Positions 17,819 through 25,932 of a stretch of DNA of 64,000 bases are shown piece after piece. The stretch covers positions 496,001-560,000 of the forward strand of contig JAJZBZ010000003.1 of assembly GCA_021846275.1 (NCBI GenBank), read 5' to 3'. A model generated the notes under the pieces. It saw nothing but the letters and a program-made list of their open reading frames with translations, was not told the DNA's origin and ran no database searches. Numbering within the stretch: the first letter of the stretch is position 1; each line of letters starts with the position of its first letter. The stretch comes from Acidobacteriota bacterium (GTDB taxonomy: Bacteria > Acidobacteriota > Terriglobia > Terriglobales > Acidobacteriaceae). Made by a program: the position numbers and the translations under genes.

Positions 17819-19139
17819 ATGAGCTTCCCCTTGACACATTCTGTCAACTCTGAAACGTATCCGGAAGAGAACCTGCGCTATAGAGGCTGGCGTGTCATCA
17901 TCGTCTGCCAGATTGGAGTCTTGTCCGGCATCGCCGCGATTTTTCCCCATCTTCACTCTTTTCATCGTTCCCTGGCAGCATGCCTTCGGATGGAATCATG
18001 CACAGATCGCGCAGGCTTTCAGCCTGGCAGCTATCTCCGTGGCAATCTGTTCTCCCTTTCTCGGCAGGCTGCTGGATCGCTTCGATCCGCGCCGACTGAT
18101 CGCGGCCATGATGCTTGCCTTTGGCCTGGGAATCGCATCGTTTGCGTGGCTGACTCCAAGCCTCCATCAGCTTTACGCAACCGCCATCTTTCTCGGCGTC
18201 GCCGGAACCGGAACCTACCAGCTTGGCTATGCGCGCGTCGTCGCCGGCTGGTTTGAACGACGTCTGGGCACCGCGCTCTCCATCGTCGTGGCAGGCTCGG
18301 GCTTCGGTTCCCTGTTTCTTCCGCCGCTTGTCCAGTTCTCCATCACAAACCTCGGATGGCGCAGCACGTTTCTGATTCTTGCGGCACTGCCATTGCTGCT
18401 CGGCGCTCCGCTCACCTATTTTTGCCTGCCGCCGCCGCCCATTCAGCATCGGCGCACGTCAGCAACCGATCCTGCCGCAGCCGAGGAGGGAGTGAACTGG
18501 AAGCAGGCGCTGGCCACGCGAAGTTTCTGGCTGATCGCCCTCGGCGTATGCTGCATGTCGCTGGCGGAAAACAGCTCGATCGTGCATCTCGCGCCCATGC
18601 TCCATGACCGAGGCATTCAGCTCGAAGACGCCGCCTTCGTTGTTTCCTTTCTCGGAGTCGCCAGCATCGCAGGACGACTGTTGTTGGGCTGGCTGCTGGA
18701 CTATCTGCGCGGATCCCTGATTGCCGCCGGCTCCTTGCTGCTGGCCGGCACAGGATTGATCCTGCTGGCTCGCGGCCACTCCTATCGCGCCGACATCCTC
18801 GCCGCGCTCATCGCGGGACTGGGCATGGGATGCGAATTTGATCTCATGCCCTACATGCTCAAACGCTACTTCGGGATGCAGTCCTTTTCAACCGCCTATG
18901 GCCTCATCTACACCGTCTATGCCGTGGCTGGAGCGATTGCTCCGCTGATCGCCGGGCACGTTTACGACATCACCGGATCCTATACTCGGGTACTTGTCTT
19001 CTTCTCCTGCCTCACGCTGCTGGCAGGAGCGGCGATGTTCGCGCTTCCGCGCTATCGCTATGCCGTCCCGGCGCGCGCCGCCGTCAGAACACCCGTCCTG
19101 AAGCCGGAAACCGTCCCTCTCGCGAACACGCGGAACTGA
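17819..19139 (+). pseudogene. MFS transporter (monocarboxylate-porter type) with a frameshift
   Basis: Twelve-helix major facilitator related to oxalate/monocarboxylate transporters. The N-terminus (ATG 17819; LRYRGWRVIIVCQIGVLSG) is in one frame up to IAAIF, while the rest (FTLFIVPWQHAFGWNHAQIA onward) is in another. The switch lies in TTTTTCCCC at about 17940-17948; removing one base restores a continuous family-like reading. The track start (GTG 17892) codes for a Ser-rich shadow before the true frame, so it is not the native start. This is either a real frameshift mutation or a homopolymer sequencing error. The gene abuts the island's left attachment repeat, 47 bp after its stop. Confidence 0.75.
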
Positions 19140-19186
19140 TGCAAAACGCAGACCAACCGTATTTTTTGTTGATTCTATTGAGAAAT

Positions 19187-19236
19187 TTTGGAGGCGCGGG
19201 TCGGGATCGAACCGACGCATAAAGGTTTTGCAGACC
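19187..19236. repeat. attL: 50-bp copy of the tRNA-Cys 3' part
   Basis: TTTGGAGGCGCGGGTCGGGA through TTTTGCAGACC is identical to 50790-50839. It holds the acceptor 3' arm, T arm and anticodon loop of tRNA-Cys but lacks the D arm and 5' acceptor strand, so it is not a functional tRNA. It marks the left junction left by integration. Confidence 0.93.
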
Positions 19237-19297
19237 CTTATCTAAAAGGTCAAACCTCAATGTTTATAAGGGTTCCGCGCACTTTTCCCTTAGCTTC

Positions 19298-19314
19298 GGT
19301 CCACCTTTTGTCCC
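19298..19314. promoter_or_regulatory. Candidate integrase arm-type site, left end
   Basis: GGTCCACCTTTTGTCCC lies 62 bp inside attL. A near copy, GGTCCCCTTTTGGTCCC, is at 50649-50665 near attR. Short repeated motifs inside both ends are expected for integrase arm binding, but this is inference from position and similarity. Confidence 0.4.
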
Positions 19315-19356
19315 TTTTTATACACCAATACGCCTACGGCAACTGAGGCGAAGTGG

Positions 19357-19383
19357 TCTCACCGGTACTTTGTACCGGTGAGA
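19357..19383. repeat. 12-bp perfect inverted repeat
   Basis: TCTCACCGGTAC and GTACCGGTGAGA are separated by TTT. No T tract follows on either strand, so a classic terminator is unlikely; it may be a protein-binding or structural site at the island end. Confidence 0.6.
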
Positions 19384-19492
19384 TTGTTGGTATAGCGAAG
19401 TCCCACAGAAGCGTTGACCTGTTTGCATTTCAGAGTGCTGACAACCCGTTTCTCGTCGGAGGGGAAGTTCCCACGCTGACCCTAAAAGCAGC

Positions 19493-19698
19493 ATGGCCAA
19501 ACCAAGCTTCCGTTTTGGTGGGCTGATTGGCTCCAGATCGCGGACGATCCAGATGGAGTCTTCGAATGCATACCGCGTCCCGATGGCGAGATCAATCAGA
19601 GTATGCCGGTGTCCTTTAGCCGGGGACTCCGGCATATTTTGTCTTGGCACCTTGATCTGTTCCATCCCAACCACCCCACACGAAAGGAAAAGGAATGA
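19493..19698 (+). pseudogene. Small island protein gene, apparently frameshifted
   Basis: The reading that looks like real protein is KLPFWWADWLQIADDPDGVF continuing to LRHILSWHLDLFHPNHPTRK and a stop at 19696-19698. In that frame there is no start codon before an internal ATG at 19603. The nearest ATG (19493, MAKP) is in the next frame; one extra C after ATGGC would join them. The stop overlaps the next start as ATGA, which is typical of coupled genes and supports this frame being coding. Function unknown; an indel or sequencing error near 19497 is likely. Confidence 0.5.
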
Positions 19699-19871
19699 AT
19701 CCATACAGCAATGAAGACGAAGACGATGACATCGAGTTCGAAGAAATCATCGAACTCGATGACGACGACAACGAATCAGAATCCTTCAACGAAGACGAGG
19801 CTGCGACGGCGGATCTGGAGATCGAATGGTATCCGGTCGATTCCGGCGGTTGCCGCCGCGCATCCCGATAG
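19695..19871 (+). CDS. Small highly acidic protein
   Basis: 58-residue protein dominated by Asp and Glu (NEDEDDDIEFEEIIELDDDD), unlikely to be a random reading. It is below the ORF-track cut-off. The ATG at 19695 is preceded by AAGGAAAAGGA and overlaps the stop of the preceding reading frame (ATGA). A DNA-mimic or regulatory role is possible for such an acidic protein, but nothing in the sequence proves it. It is the second gene of a short plus-strand set at the island's left end. Confidence 0.6.
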   Translation: MNPYSNEDEDDDIEFEEIIELDDDDNESESFNEDEAATADLEIEWYPVDSGGCRRASR

Positions 19872-19917
19872 CCCCGCATTCCGTCCGACAACCCCCCACA
19901 CAATTCAGGAGCAATGC

Positions 19918-20223
19918 ATGATCTACGCCCTATCCCTCTACGAGGTGGGGGTCGAGCAGACCCCTGCCTTTCGCTCGCTCTTCCTGGCCGACGGCCTGTG
20001 GCAGAGCTTTGCCAGCCGCCTCACCGGCCACATCCACACGACCGTGATGCGCGACGTCCGCAGTCCGCACATCTTCCTCATCCTCGAATTCTGGACTGTG
20101 GAGTCGCACTACATCGCGGCACGCGAGGCTGCCGAAGTGCGCGCTTTTGAACTCTCGATCGAGGCACTGACGAACTCCCGCCGGAACCTTGGCCTGTTTG
20201 CGTTTCAGAACGCGGACAAGTAA
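19918..20223 (+). CDS. Small protein, dimeric alpha-beta-barrel-like
   Basis: 101-residue protein. The track ORF starts upstream; I use the ATG at 19918, which follows AGGAG by six bases. Order of strands and helices (MIYALSLYEVGVEQ, HIFLILEFWTVESHYIAARE, AFELSIEALTNSRRNLGLFAF) resembles antibiotic-biosynthesis-monooxygenase-like ferredoxin folds. That assignment is by pattern only. It lies 46 bp after the acidic protein gene. Confidence 0.65.
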   Translation: MIYALSLYEVGVEQTPAFRSLFLADGLWQSFASRLTGHIHTTVMRDVRSPHIFLILEFWTVESHYIAAREAAEVRAFELSIEALTNSRRNLGLFAFQNADK

Positions 20224-20378
20224 ACACCTGCCTTCTCGCGGAGATCGCCGAGCAGCACAAACAAGCGAAGCCGATCCGCTCGGTTGCCATCTCCAAAACG
20301 TTCGCGGAGTCTCCGGCATTACGAGACTCTGCAAATCAATGACTTTTGAAAGACAACATAACCAGAAGGAGTAGCCAA

Positions 20379-20645
20379 ATGGCCGACGTACTTGAAATCT
20401 GCTTCGTTATCTTCGCAATTCTTCTCTTCAGCATTCTGCTGAATCACCTCGACAAGGGCGAATTGCGCACCATGATGAATGATTTGCACGCTGACATCAG
20501 AGGTTTGCGCAACCAGATGGATTCGCGCTTCCAGTCTTTGAGCAGTGAAGTGAGCACCCGCCATGACAGGGTTCATTCCGAGCTGCGCTCCCTGCACGGA
20601 CCCATCGGAGAACTCAAAGGTCGGATCGACACCATCACGAAATGA
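20379..20645 (+). CDS. Small membrane-anchored coiled-coil protein
   Basis: 88 residues: one N-terminal transmembrane helix (ICFVIFAILLFSILLNHL) followed by a heptad-like charged helix (MMNDLHADIRGLRNQMDSRF). The ATG at 20379 is preceded by AAGGAG. Such proteins occur in phage and mobile elements, but no family is recognised. A hairpin follows the stop. Confidence 0.6.
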   Translation: MADVLEICFVIFAILLFSILLNHLDKGELRTMMNDLHADIRGLRNQMDSRFQSLSSEVSTRHDRVHSELRSLHGPIGELKGRIDTITK

Positions 20646-20962
20646 GAACCGTGATACCTTCTTCGCTTCTTCCAAGGCCCACTTCGGCGGGCCTATTCCT
20701 TCTGCGGCGAAAGAATGCAGGGGATCCCGCGGCAAGCCGACAGCGATGAAAAGCAGGCCGCGCAAGGCGCATTCTTGGATGCGATGGGGCTTGCGAGTTC
20801 AATGGTTCAGTAGGAATTGTGGAATGGATTGTGGATTGTCACTATCGGTCCCATACGAAGCTAAGTCTTTTGCTTTGTATCGCGGGGACGACGGGGCCAG
20901 GAACTTGTTGAAATAGGCATTGATTCTGCGGCGATCCACAAGGGGTGGAGCGTCTAACGAGT
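20646..20962. other. Gap upstream of the IS5-type transposase
   Basis: Holds the hairpin above and a 32-codon open frame (20715-20813) without support. The left end of the IS should be here, but I could not find inverted repeats matching the sequence downstream of the transposase. Confidence 0.4.
20675..20694 (+). terminator. Possible terminator
   Basis: AGGCCC-AC-TTCG-GC-GGGCCT forms a 6-bp stem with a stable TTCG tetraloop, about 30 bp after the coiled-coil gene. The following sequence ATTCCTT is a weak T tract. Confidence 0.45.
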
Positions 20963-22051
20963 ATGCGTGGAGACGAGCGGATTCAGGATGGGATGTTCAG
21001 TTTTGTGTCGTTGGAGCAGCGGGTGCCGCAGGGCCATCCACTGCGCGCGGTTCGCGAATTGACGGACGTGGTGTTGCGGAGGCTGGACGCGGAGTTCGAT
21101 GCGCTGTATGCCGACTCTGGCCGTCCGTCGATAGCGCCGGAGTACATTCTTCGATCGCTGTTGTTGCAGGTGTTCTACTCGGTGCGCTCGGAGCGGCTGC
21201 TGGTCGAGCAGATCGACTACAACCTGCTGTTTCGCTGGTTCGTGGGCCTGGGCATGGACGATGCGGTGTGGAACCATGCGGTGTTTTCGAAGAACCGCGA
21301 CCGGTTGCTGACCAGCGATGCGGCTCAGCAATTCTTTGCCGAAGTGAATCGACAGGCGAAGAAGTACATGAGTGACGAGCACTTCACGGTGGACGGTACG
21401 CTGATTCAGGCGTGGGCCTCGCAGAAGAGCTTTCGCGCGAAGGATGGCTCCGATGACGACGATGGCACGGATTTCCGCGGGCAGAAGCGCTCGAACAACA
21501 CCCACCAGTCCACCACGGACGGCGATGCGCGGCTGTACAAGAAGAGTTATGGGACCGAGTCAAAGCTCGCGTTTCTGGGCCATGCGCTGGTGGAAAACCG
21601 CAACGGTCTGATCGCCGCCGCGATGGTGACAGAGGCCGATGGCTACGCCGAGCGCGACGCTGCGCTGTTGATGCTCCACGAGAAGCAGAAGAAGCGTAAG
21701 CGTCGCATCACGGTGGGCGCAGACAAGGCCTACGACACCAGGGATTTCGTCGGCACGGTGCGGGAGTTGAACGTGACGCCGCACGTTACGAAGAACGACA
21801 AGGGACGGCACAGCAACCTGGACCGCAGAACTACGCGGCATCCGGGCTATGCGATCAGCCTGAGTCGGCGCTGGCTGGTGGAGAAGAGCTTCGGATGGCT
21901 GAAGCAAACGGGGCCGCTACGGCAGGTGAAGTTGCGAGGGCTGGAAAAAGTAGACTGGCTGTTCGTCTTCAGTTGCGCGGCGCACAACCTGATCCGGCTG
22001 CCGCGACTGATGGCGCAACCGCCGACAACGCTCCGGGAGAAGTGTGCCTGA
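20963..22051 (+). CDS. IS5-family transposase
   Basis: DDE transposase of 362 residues. An N-terminal DUF772-like segment (MRGDERIQDGMFSFVSLEQRV) is followed by catalytic motifs FTVDGTLIQAW (Asp), VGADKAYDTRD (Asp) and RRWLVEKSFGWLKQ (Glu). The complete DDE set suggests an active enzyme. I choose ATG 20963; the track GTG at 20945 has no separate support. It is in the left part of the island; ends of the IS are not resolved. Confidence 0.88.
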   Translation: MRGDERIQDGMFSFVSLEQRVPQGHPLRAVRELTDVVLRRLDAEFDALYADSGRPSIAPEYILRSLLLQVFYSVRSERLLVEQIDYNLLFRWFVGLGMDDAVWNHAVFSKNRDRLLTSDAAQQFFAEVNRQAKKYMSDEHFTVDGTLIQAWASQKSFRAKDGSDDDDGTDFRGQKRSNNTHQSTTDGDARLYKKSYGTESKLAFLGHALVENRNGLIAAAMVTEADGYAERDAALLMLHEKQKKRKRRITVGADKAYDTRDFVGTVRELNVTPHVTKNDKGRHSNLDRRTTRHPGYAISLSRRWLVEKSFGWLKQTGPLRQVKLRGLEKVDWLFVFSCAAHNLIRLPRLMAQPPTTLREKCA

Positions 22052-22064
22052 ACCACGGTTGCAG

Positions 22065-22088
22065 GCCTCCGGAGATGCTCCCGGAGGC
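22065..22088. repeat. Hairpin after the transposase
   Basis: GCCTCCGG and CCGGAGGC form an 8-bp perfect stem around AGATGCTC, 14 bp after the transposase stop. No T tract follows, so it may be a weak terminator or part of the IS end. Confidence 0.45.
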
Positions 22089-22210
22089 TCGCAAACCCCT
22101 GGAAACACCGGCCTGAACCGTAATTCAAACAGATTTTCAGCGGAAAGAAATGCAAATCCCCAACAGAACTGCAGCAATCAGGCGAATTTCAACGAGTTCC
22201 TAGAACCCGC

Positions 22211-22517
22211 GACCTCTGCCGTGACAGAAGTGCCTTTGGACGTAACTCATTGAAAACATGAGCACCACTGGCTACCAAGAGCACTGTAAGTCATTGAAAA
22301 AATCCGTAGGCAAACTGTCAGCACCCTCGCGAACACCCTCATCGACCTCTGCTTTTTGGTTACAGACCTCTGCTTTCGGACGGCAGCAGTCGGCGCAAAT
22401 CGACTGCTGCCTCGGCTCAGCAGAGGTCAGGAGCACGAAGACCTCTGCCGTTGTTCGGCAGAGATTTGACTGTCAGCGACTTCGAACAAAATGACTGATT
22501 CTGCTACGGCAGAGGTC
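22211..22517. repeat. Array of GACCTCTGC motifs in both orientations
   Basis: Exact GACCTCTGC at 22211, 22344, 22365 and 22440; exact reverse complement GCAGAGGTC at 22420 and 22509; a near copy GCAGAGATT at 22458. Another GCAGAGGTC lies at 29736 beyond the SIR2 gene. Seven copies in 300 bp is far above chance for a 9-mer. It may be a binding-site array for the adjacent cluster. Confidence 0.7.
22319..22338 (+). repeat. Direct repeat, left copy, flanking the defence-like cluster
   Basis: CAGCACCCTCGCGAACACCC matches 29665-29684 at 18 of 20 positions in the same orientation. The two copies bracket the 22.5-29.3 kb gene cluster. Confidence 0.55.
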
Positions 22518-23828
22518 ATGGGGACCCGAAGTGATCCTCGCCGCTATGATGGTGAAGTGAAACAACATACGAAAGATGTGTATGTTATCCCGGCTGTCAT
22601 TGGGGTGATCCTGCTTCTGGCGGGATTGCCGCTCTCCGCGTGGTACACGAAGCAGCCTGTGCGAACTATCGTTACCTGGGCTGGAATTAAAGACATTCTC
22701 TTCGCCAGTGTTTCCGCCTGGACGGACATCATCCTTCTTCTGGCCCTGGTCGCGGTCGGATATTTCCTATATCGCGTCTACAGGCGATACAGGGAGGCCC
22801 AGAGGGAAAGCGATGCCCGTCACTCTGTGAATCTAAAGCTAGTCGAGCACATGCAGCAGAAGGAAAAGGAACACAAGATTGCTCTACAGGCCATTCAAAA
22901 CGATGGCCCGACGCTTCATGTTGCCTGGAATAAGGGACAGAGCATCTGGGGCCTCGGAGCGGTGGGCACAGAGCCATGTATGCAGATCGGCGGATGGGCA
23001 CACATCAGCACCAGCAATATCTCTGAAGAGATCCTGATCACGGATGCATACATCGAAGGTACGGAATCAAGAGGGATGATGCCCATCAAGGTGCATCCGC
23101 GATTCGTCCGTTACACGCAACTGATGACGTTTGTCGCGCCGGTTGTCGCCAAGCCGGGAGAGCCCTTCAAGGGCAAATTCATCCTAGTGGATCACAAGAA
23201 CCGGAAATACGTGCTTGAAGAGCACACCTTTCGATTTATCGGGTCTCAGCAGCAGATCGCGCAGGCGCTTCAGGCTGGCAAAGAGGAGCTTCCATCTTCC
23301 ATGGGCGCTCCAAACGCGGCGACAGACGAGGAGCTAACCATCAAAGCGCCGGATGACCTCACGATGCGAATTTGTCACTACCAGTTCCAGGAGACGAGAG
23401 GTCTGACGCTCGTCGTGGATAACAATCGTCTCAACGCAATTCATCAGATTAGAGTCATCGTTGCGGATGCCCAGAGCTTCGACCTCCATCACAATGCTTA
23501 CAGGCAAGGCTCCAACTTTGCCGCAGCGGTCGTTACGAAACCTAACGCCATCCAACCCTCCTGCTCAAGCAGTCCGATTCTGCTCGTCCGTAAAGACCCA
23601 TCGAACAAGAGCCTCCTGGCTGGCGACGATTCTAGTCATGCGATGGTGTGGCCGGAGAACGATACATCGGAGGTGGAACGGTGGCGCTTCACCCTACGGG
23701 TGATTGCCACGACGCTCCCTCGCAATGCTTCAGAGAAGGCGCTTCCGCTGAAGGAACTGCTTGCGACTCTCGTGTTGTTTTGGAACAAAGCAAATAATGA
23801 GTTCGCAATTGAGCAACACGGCGATTAG
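22491..23828 (+). CDS. Two-helix membrane protein of unknown function
   Basis: 445-residue protein with two predicted transmembrane helices near the N-terminus (VIPAVIGVILLLAGLPLSAW and TDIILLLALVAVGYFLY), then a basic coiled-coil-like linker (RVYRRYREAQRESD) and a large soluble domain, probably cytoplasmic. The soluble part is unrecognised; segments such as IGGWAHISTSNISEEILITD look like a beta-sandwich. The ATG at 22491 has no clear Shine-Dalgarno; the ATG at 22518, right after the last GCAGAGGTC motif, is an alternative. It precedes the DGQHR-like gene by about 350 bp, so it may be a separately controlled membrane partner of that cluster or unrelated cargo. Confidence 0.7.
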   Translation: MTDSATAEVMGTRSDPRRYDGEVKQHTKDVYVIPAVIGVILLLAGLPLSAWYTKQPVRTIVTWAGIKDILFASVSAWTDIILLLALVAVGYFLYRVYRRYREAQRESDARHSVNLKLVEHMQQKEKEHKIALQAIQNDGPTLHVAWNKGQSIWGLGAVGTEPCMQIGGWAHISTSNISEEILITDAYIEGTESRGMMPIKVHPRFVRYTQLMTFVAPVVAKPGEPFKGKFILVDHKNRKYVLEEHTFRFIGSQQQIAQALQAGKEELPSSMGAPNAATDEELTIKAPDDLTMRICHYQFQETRGLTLVVDNNRLNAIHQIRVIVADAQSFDLHHNAYRQGSNFAAAVVTKPNAIQPSCSSSPILLVRKDPSNKSLLAGDDSSHAMVWPENDTSEVERWRFTLRVIATTLPRNASEKALPLKELLATLVLFWNKANNEFAIEQHGD

Positions 23829-24176
23829 CGAAACTGCCGCAACATACACAAAGCTCTACCACTTCCCAACGCCTCCGGATTGCGTCCTTACCGGCGGAGC
23901 AGGCGAGGCGCGTCCGCCCGAACTACCCACTTTTCTCACAATGCTCGTGACTTGTGATCGCAATTATCTGATTGCCCGCCCAAACAAGATATCTCCAGCT
24001 TAGTAGCATGTAAATCCAGAAAAATGAATACCATGCAGGGCCTTCTACTAAATAGAATGCGCAGGCTCACCAGTCTTACTTGGCTCCAAACAAAAATTGG
24101 CTCGACAAATAAGAGCCAATTGTGCTTTAATCATTTCAAGCTCATATCGAGGAGCCGCATGACGAGGAGGCCATTG
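23829..24176. other. Intergenic region before the defence-like operon
   Basis: About 350 bp with no supported gene (the 80-aa ORF at 23761 is a shadow of the membrane-protein gene end). It carries the promoter with an overlapping inverted repeat listed next. Confidence 0.5.
24095..24131 (+). promoter_or_regulatory. Promoter with overlapping operator-like inverted repeat
   Basis: AATTGGCTC and GAGCCAATT are perfect 9-bp arms around a 9-nt spacer (24095-24121). A sigma70-like promoter TCGACA / TTTAAT with 18-bp spacing overlaps it (24102-24131). An extra TTGGCTC half-site lies at about 24080. A repressor bound here would block transcription of the downstream genes. Confidence 0.5.
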
Positions 24177-25589
24177 ATGGATGTACCGCTTTTACCGGGT
24201 CTTGAAGAGAGCGCAGCTCCGCTCGATCCGCTTAACCCCGAAGACCAGGAGAACAAGAAGATGCCACGCGGAAGACGCCCCAAAGCGACGCCGGCCCCGA
24301 AAAAGGTCGAGCGTCAAGAAGCCTTGAAAAACCGCATCGTCGGTTTGGCCGAGGAGCTTAGCGGAGCGGGCTTCTCCGACTTGCTCACGGAATTGGTTCC
24401 GATCAAGCCGGTTGCGCCGGAAGTCGTGGACCAGAAAACGAGCGCTCGCATCGGCCATGTGGAAGAGACGCTCGCCGTCTACCTGCAACGAACTTCCATC
24501 AAGGACAATCTTTCGCAGCGGCCGCCGTTCGATCACATCGCCGACCCAATTTACCGCCGGCTGATGCGGGACTTCATTGTCGGCGCACAGATGCCGGAGG
24601 TAAAGATCGCCGCACTGCGGGATCTGAGCGGGCGCATCAAGTCGCTCGACGAGAACGACATCAACTACAGCATCATCGACGGGCTTCAGCGGTCCTGGTG
24701 CTACTCGACTACGGTTCTTCTTGCCCTGCACCGCGAGAAACTCGTGAGCGACCGCTGCATCACGGTCGAAGCGTGGGACTATTTCCGTCCTTTCATCGAA
24801 AAGCTCGGTGACCCACAGGTCGCAACCCGCGTGCTCCTAAGCCGCACGATCCGCTATGAGATTTACTACAACATCGACCTCGAAGGCCTGCTTCACTACA
24901 TGGTTACGTTCAACACCGCGCAGCGCCGCATGAGCCTGCAGGTGCAGCTCGAAATCATGCGCAAGCCGCTCATCGACGAAATTGAGGCCGCAGCCAACAT
25001 CACGGTTTTCCGGGACACGCACGACATCGAAACCACCGGCAAAGCGCAGAAGCCCCGGGATCAATTCGCCGCATCCGATATCGCGGTCGCCGCCGAAGCA
25101 TTTATCACCAACAATGCCCAGGCCTCACAAAAAGAGATCGCCGAAGACCTACTCGAGAAAGACAGCGGCTACACCGCCACTGGCGTTGATGTCGGGGACA
25201 TCGCCGATGTGGTGTACATGCTGAAGCGCGTCGCGCAAGATTTGCATCCGCTTATGCTGCTCATTTACTCAGACGAGCCGGGTAAGAAGTTCTACTTCTC
25301 CGGCGGCGGTACATTCCTCACCGGCTTCGCCGCAGCCTGCGGCTATGTGCGCAATCGCAACAACATGAAGATGCTTGAGGGGGCGCTCGAAAAGCTCGTG
25401 CTGCTGCTGAAGCAGCCGTCTGAAGATCCGCTCGGCCTCGATGAATACCAAGAGCTAATCAAGGACATTAAATCGTCACGCGGCAAGATGATGCGCCGCC
25501 TTGTTTACGACACGTTCCTCAGGTTTTTCCTGGGGACCACAACCCGGCTGGAGTGGACTGATGCGTACCGCTCCCTGAGCCTCACCTGA
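24177..25589 (+). CDS. DGQHR/ParB-superfamily-like protein
   Basis: Starting at ATG 24177 (GAGGAGG six bases upstream) the protein has 470 residues; the track start 51 codons earlier is unlikely, and ATG 24159 is a weaker alternative. A basic, disordered N-terminus (MPRGRRPKATPAPKK) precedes a domain with SIIDGLQRSWC and HYMVTFNTAQRRMSLQVQLE. These match the IDGQxR and phi-N-xx-Q motifs of DGQHR/DndB-like and DUF262-like proteins, with Leu in place of the usual Gln/His. Relatives belong to DNA-modification and defence systems. The C-terminal 150 residues are helical and unrecognised. First gene of a tight plus-strand run (10-nt gap to the next). Confidence 0.65.
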   Translation: MDVPLLPGLEESAAPLDPLNPEDQENKKMPRGRRPKATPAPKKVERQEALKNRIVGLAEELSGAGFSDLLTELVPIKPVAPEVVDQKTSARIGHVEETLAVYLQRTSIKDNLSQRPPFDHIADPIYRRLMRDFIVGAQMPEVKIAALRDLSGRIKSLDENDINYSIIDGLQRSWCYSTTVLLALHREKLVSDRCITVEAWDYFRPFIEKLGDPQVATRVLLSRTIRYEIYYNIDLEGLLHYMVTFNTAQRRMSLQVQLEIMRKPLIDEIEAAANITVFRDTHDIETTGKAQKPRDQFAASDIAVAAEAFITNNAQASQKEIAEDLLEKDSGYTATGVDVGDIADVVYMLKRVAQDLHPLMLLIYSDEPGKKFYFSGGGTFLTGFAAACGYVRNRNNMKMLEGALEKLVLLLKQPSEDPLGLDEYQELIKDIKSSRGKMMRRLVYDTFLRFFLGTTTRLEWTDAYRSLSLT

Positions 25590-25599
25590 GGAGAGCAAC

Positions 25600-25881
25600 A
25601 TGGCCAACTTCACCGTGCGCGTCGAGCTGCACCAAGCGGCCTACGCCGATTACGAAACCCTGCATGCCGCAATGGCGCAGAAGGGCTTCTCGCGGCAGAT
25701 CACCGCCGACAACGGACAGACCTACCACATGCCCTGGGCCGAATATAACGGCTTTGGCAATTTGACCAGTGTGCAGGTGCGGGACATCGCACGCGAGGCG
25801 GCGAACAGTACGGGTAAGGCGAACGCCGTTTTTGTTACGGAAGCACAAACGCGGGCGTGGATCGGCTTACCGGCTGCGTAA
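25600..25881 (+). CDS. DUF2622/GhoS-like small protein
   Basis: 93 residues beginning MANFTVRVELHQAAYADYET, with QITADNGQTYHMPWAEY and AVFVTEAQTRAWIGL. Length and pattern fit the DUF2622 family, whose members are often named GhoS-like antitoxins (small ferredoxin-fold endoribonucleases related to Cas2). No GhoT-like toxin peptide is next to it, so an antitoxin role is uncertain. GAGGAG lies seven bases before the ATG. It is the second gene of the cluster, 10 nt after the DGQHR-like gene. Confidence 0.65.
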   Translation: MANFTVRVELHQAAYADYETLHAAMAQKGFSRQITADNGQTYHMPWAEYNGFGNLTSVQVRDIAREAANSTGKANAVFVTEAQTRAWIGLPAA

Positions 25882-25932
25882 TTTATCAGGCTGCATAAAT
25901 CGCAAAACCTTTGTTGTAAGGAGATAGCAATT

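Larger units (their letters stand above)
22052..22490. other. Repeat-rich non-coding region
   Basis: No gene is supported; the 78-aa track ORF at 22258 runs through the repeats. It contains two copies of GTAA(C/G)TCATTGAAAA (about 22244 and 22287), the CAGCACCCTCG repeat and most of the GACCTCTGC array described separately. Confidence 0.5.

Noticed and set aside
19187-19260. Possible second tRNA-Cys at the island's left end
   Set aside because: Only the 3' part is present; the D arm and 5' acceptor strand are missing, so it is the attL copy.
22258-22494. 78-aa ORF over the GACCTCTGC array
   Set aside because: Its codons are the repeated motif; no ribosome site and no protein-like features.
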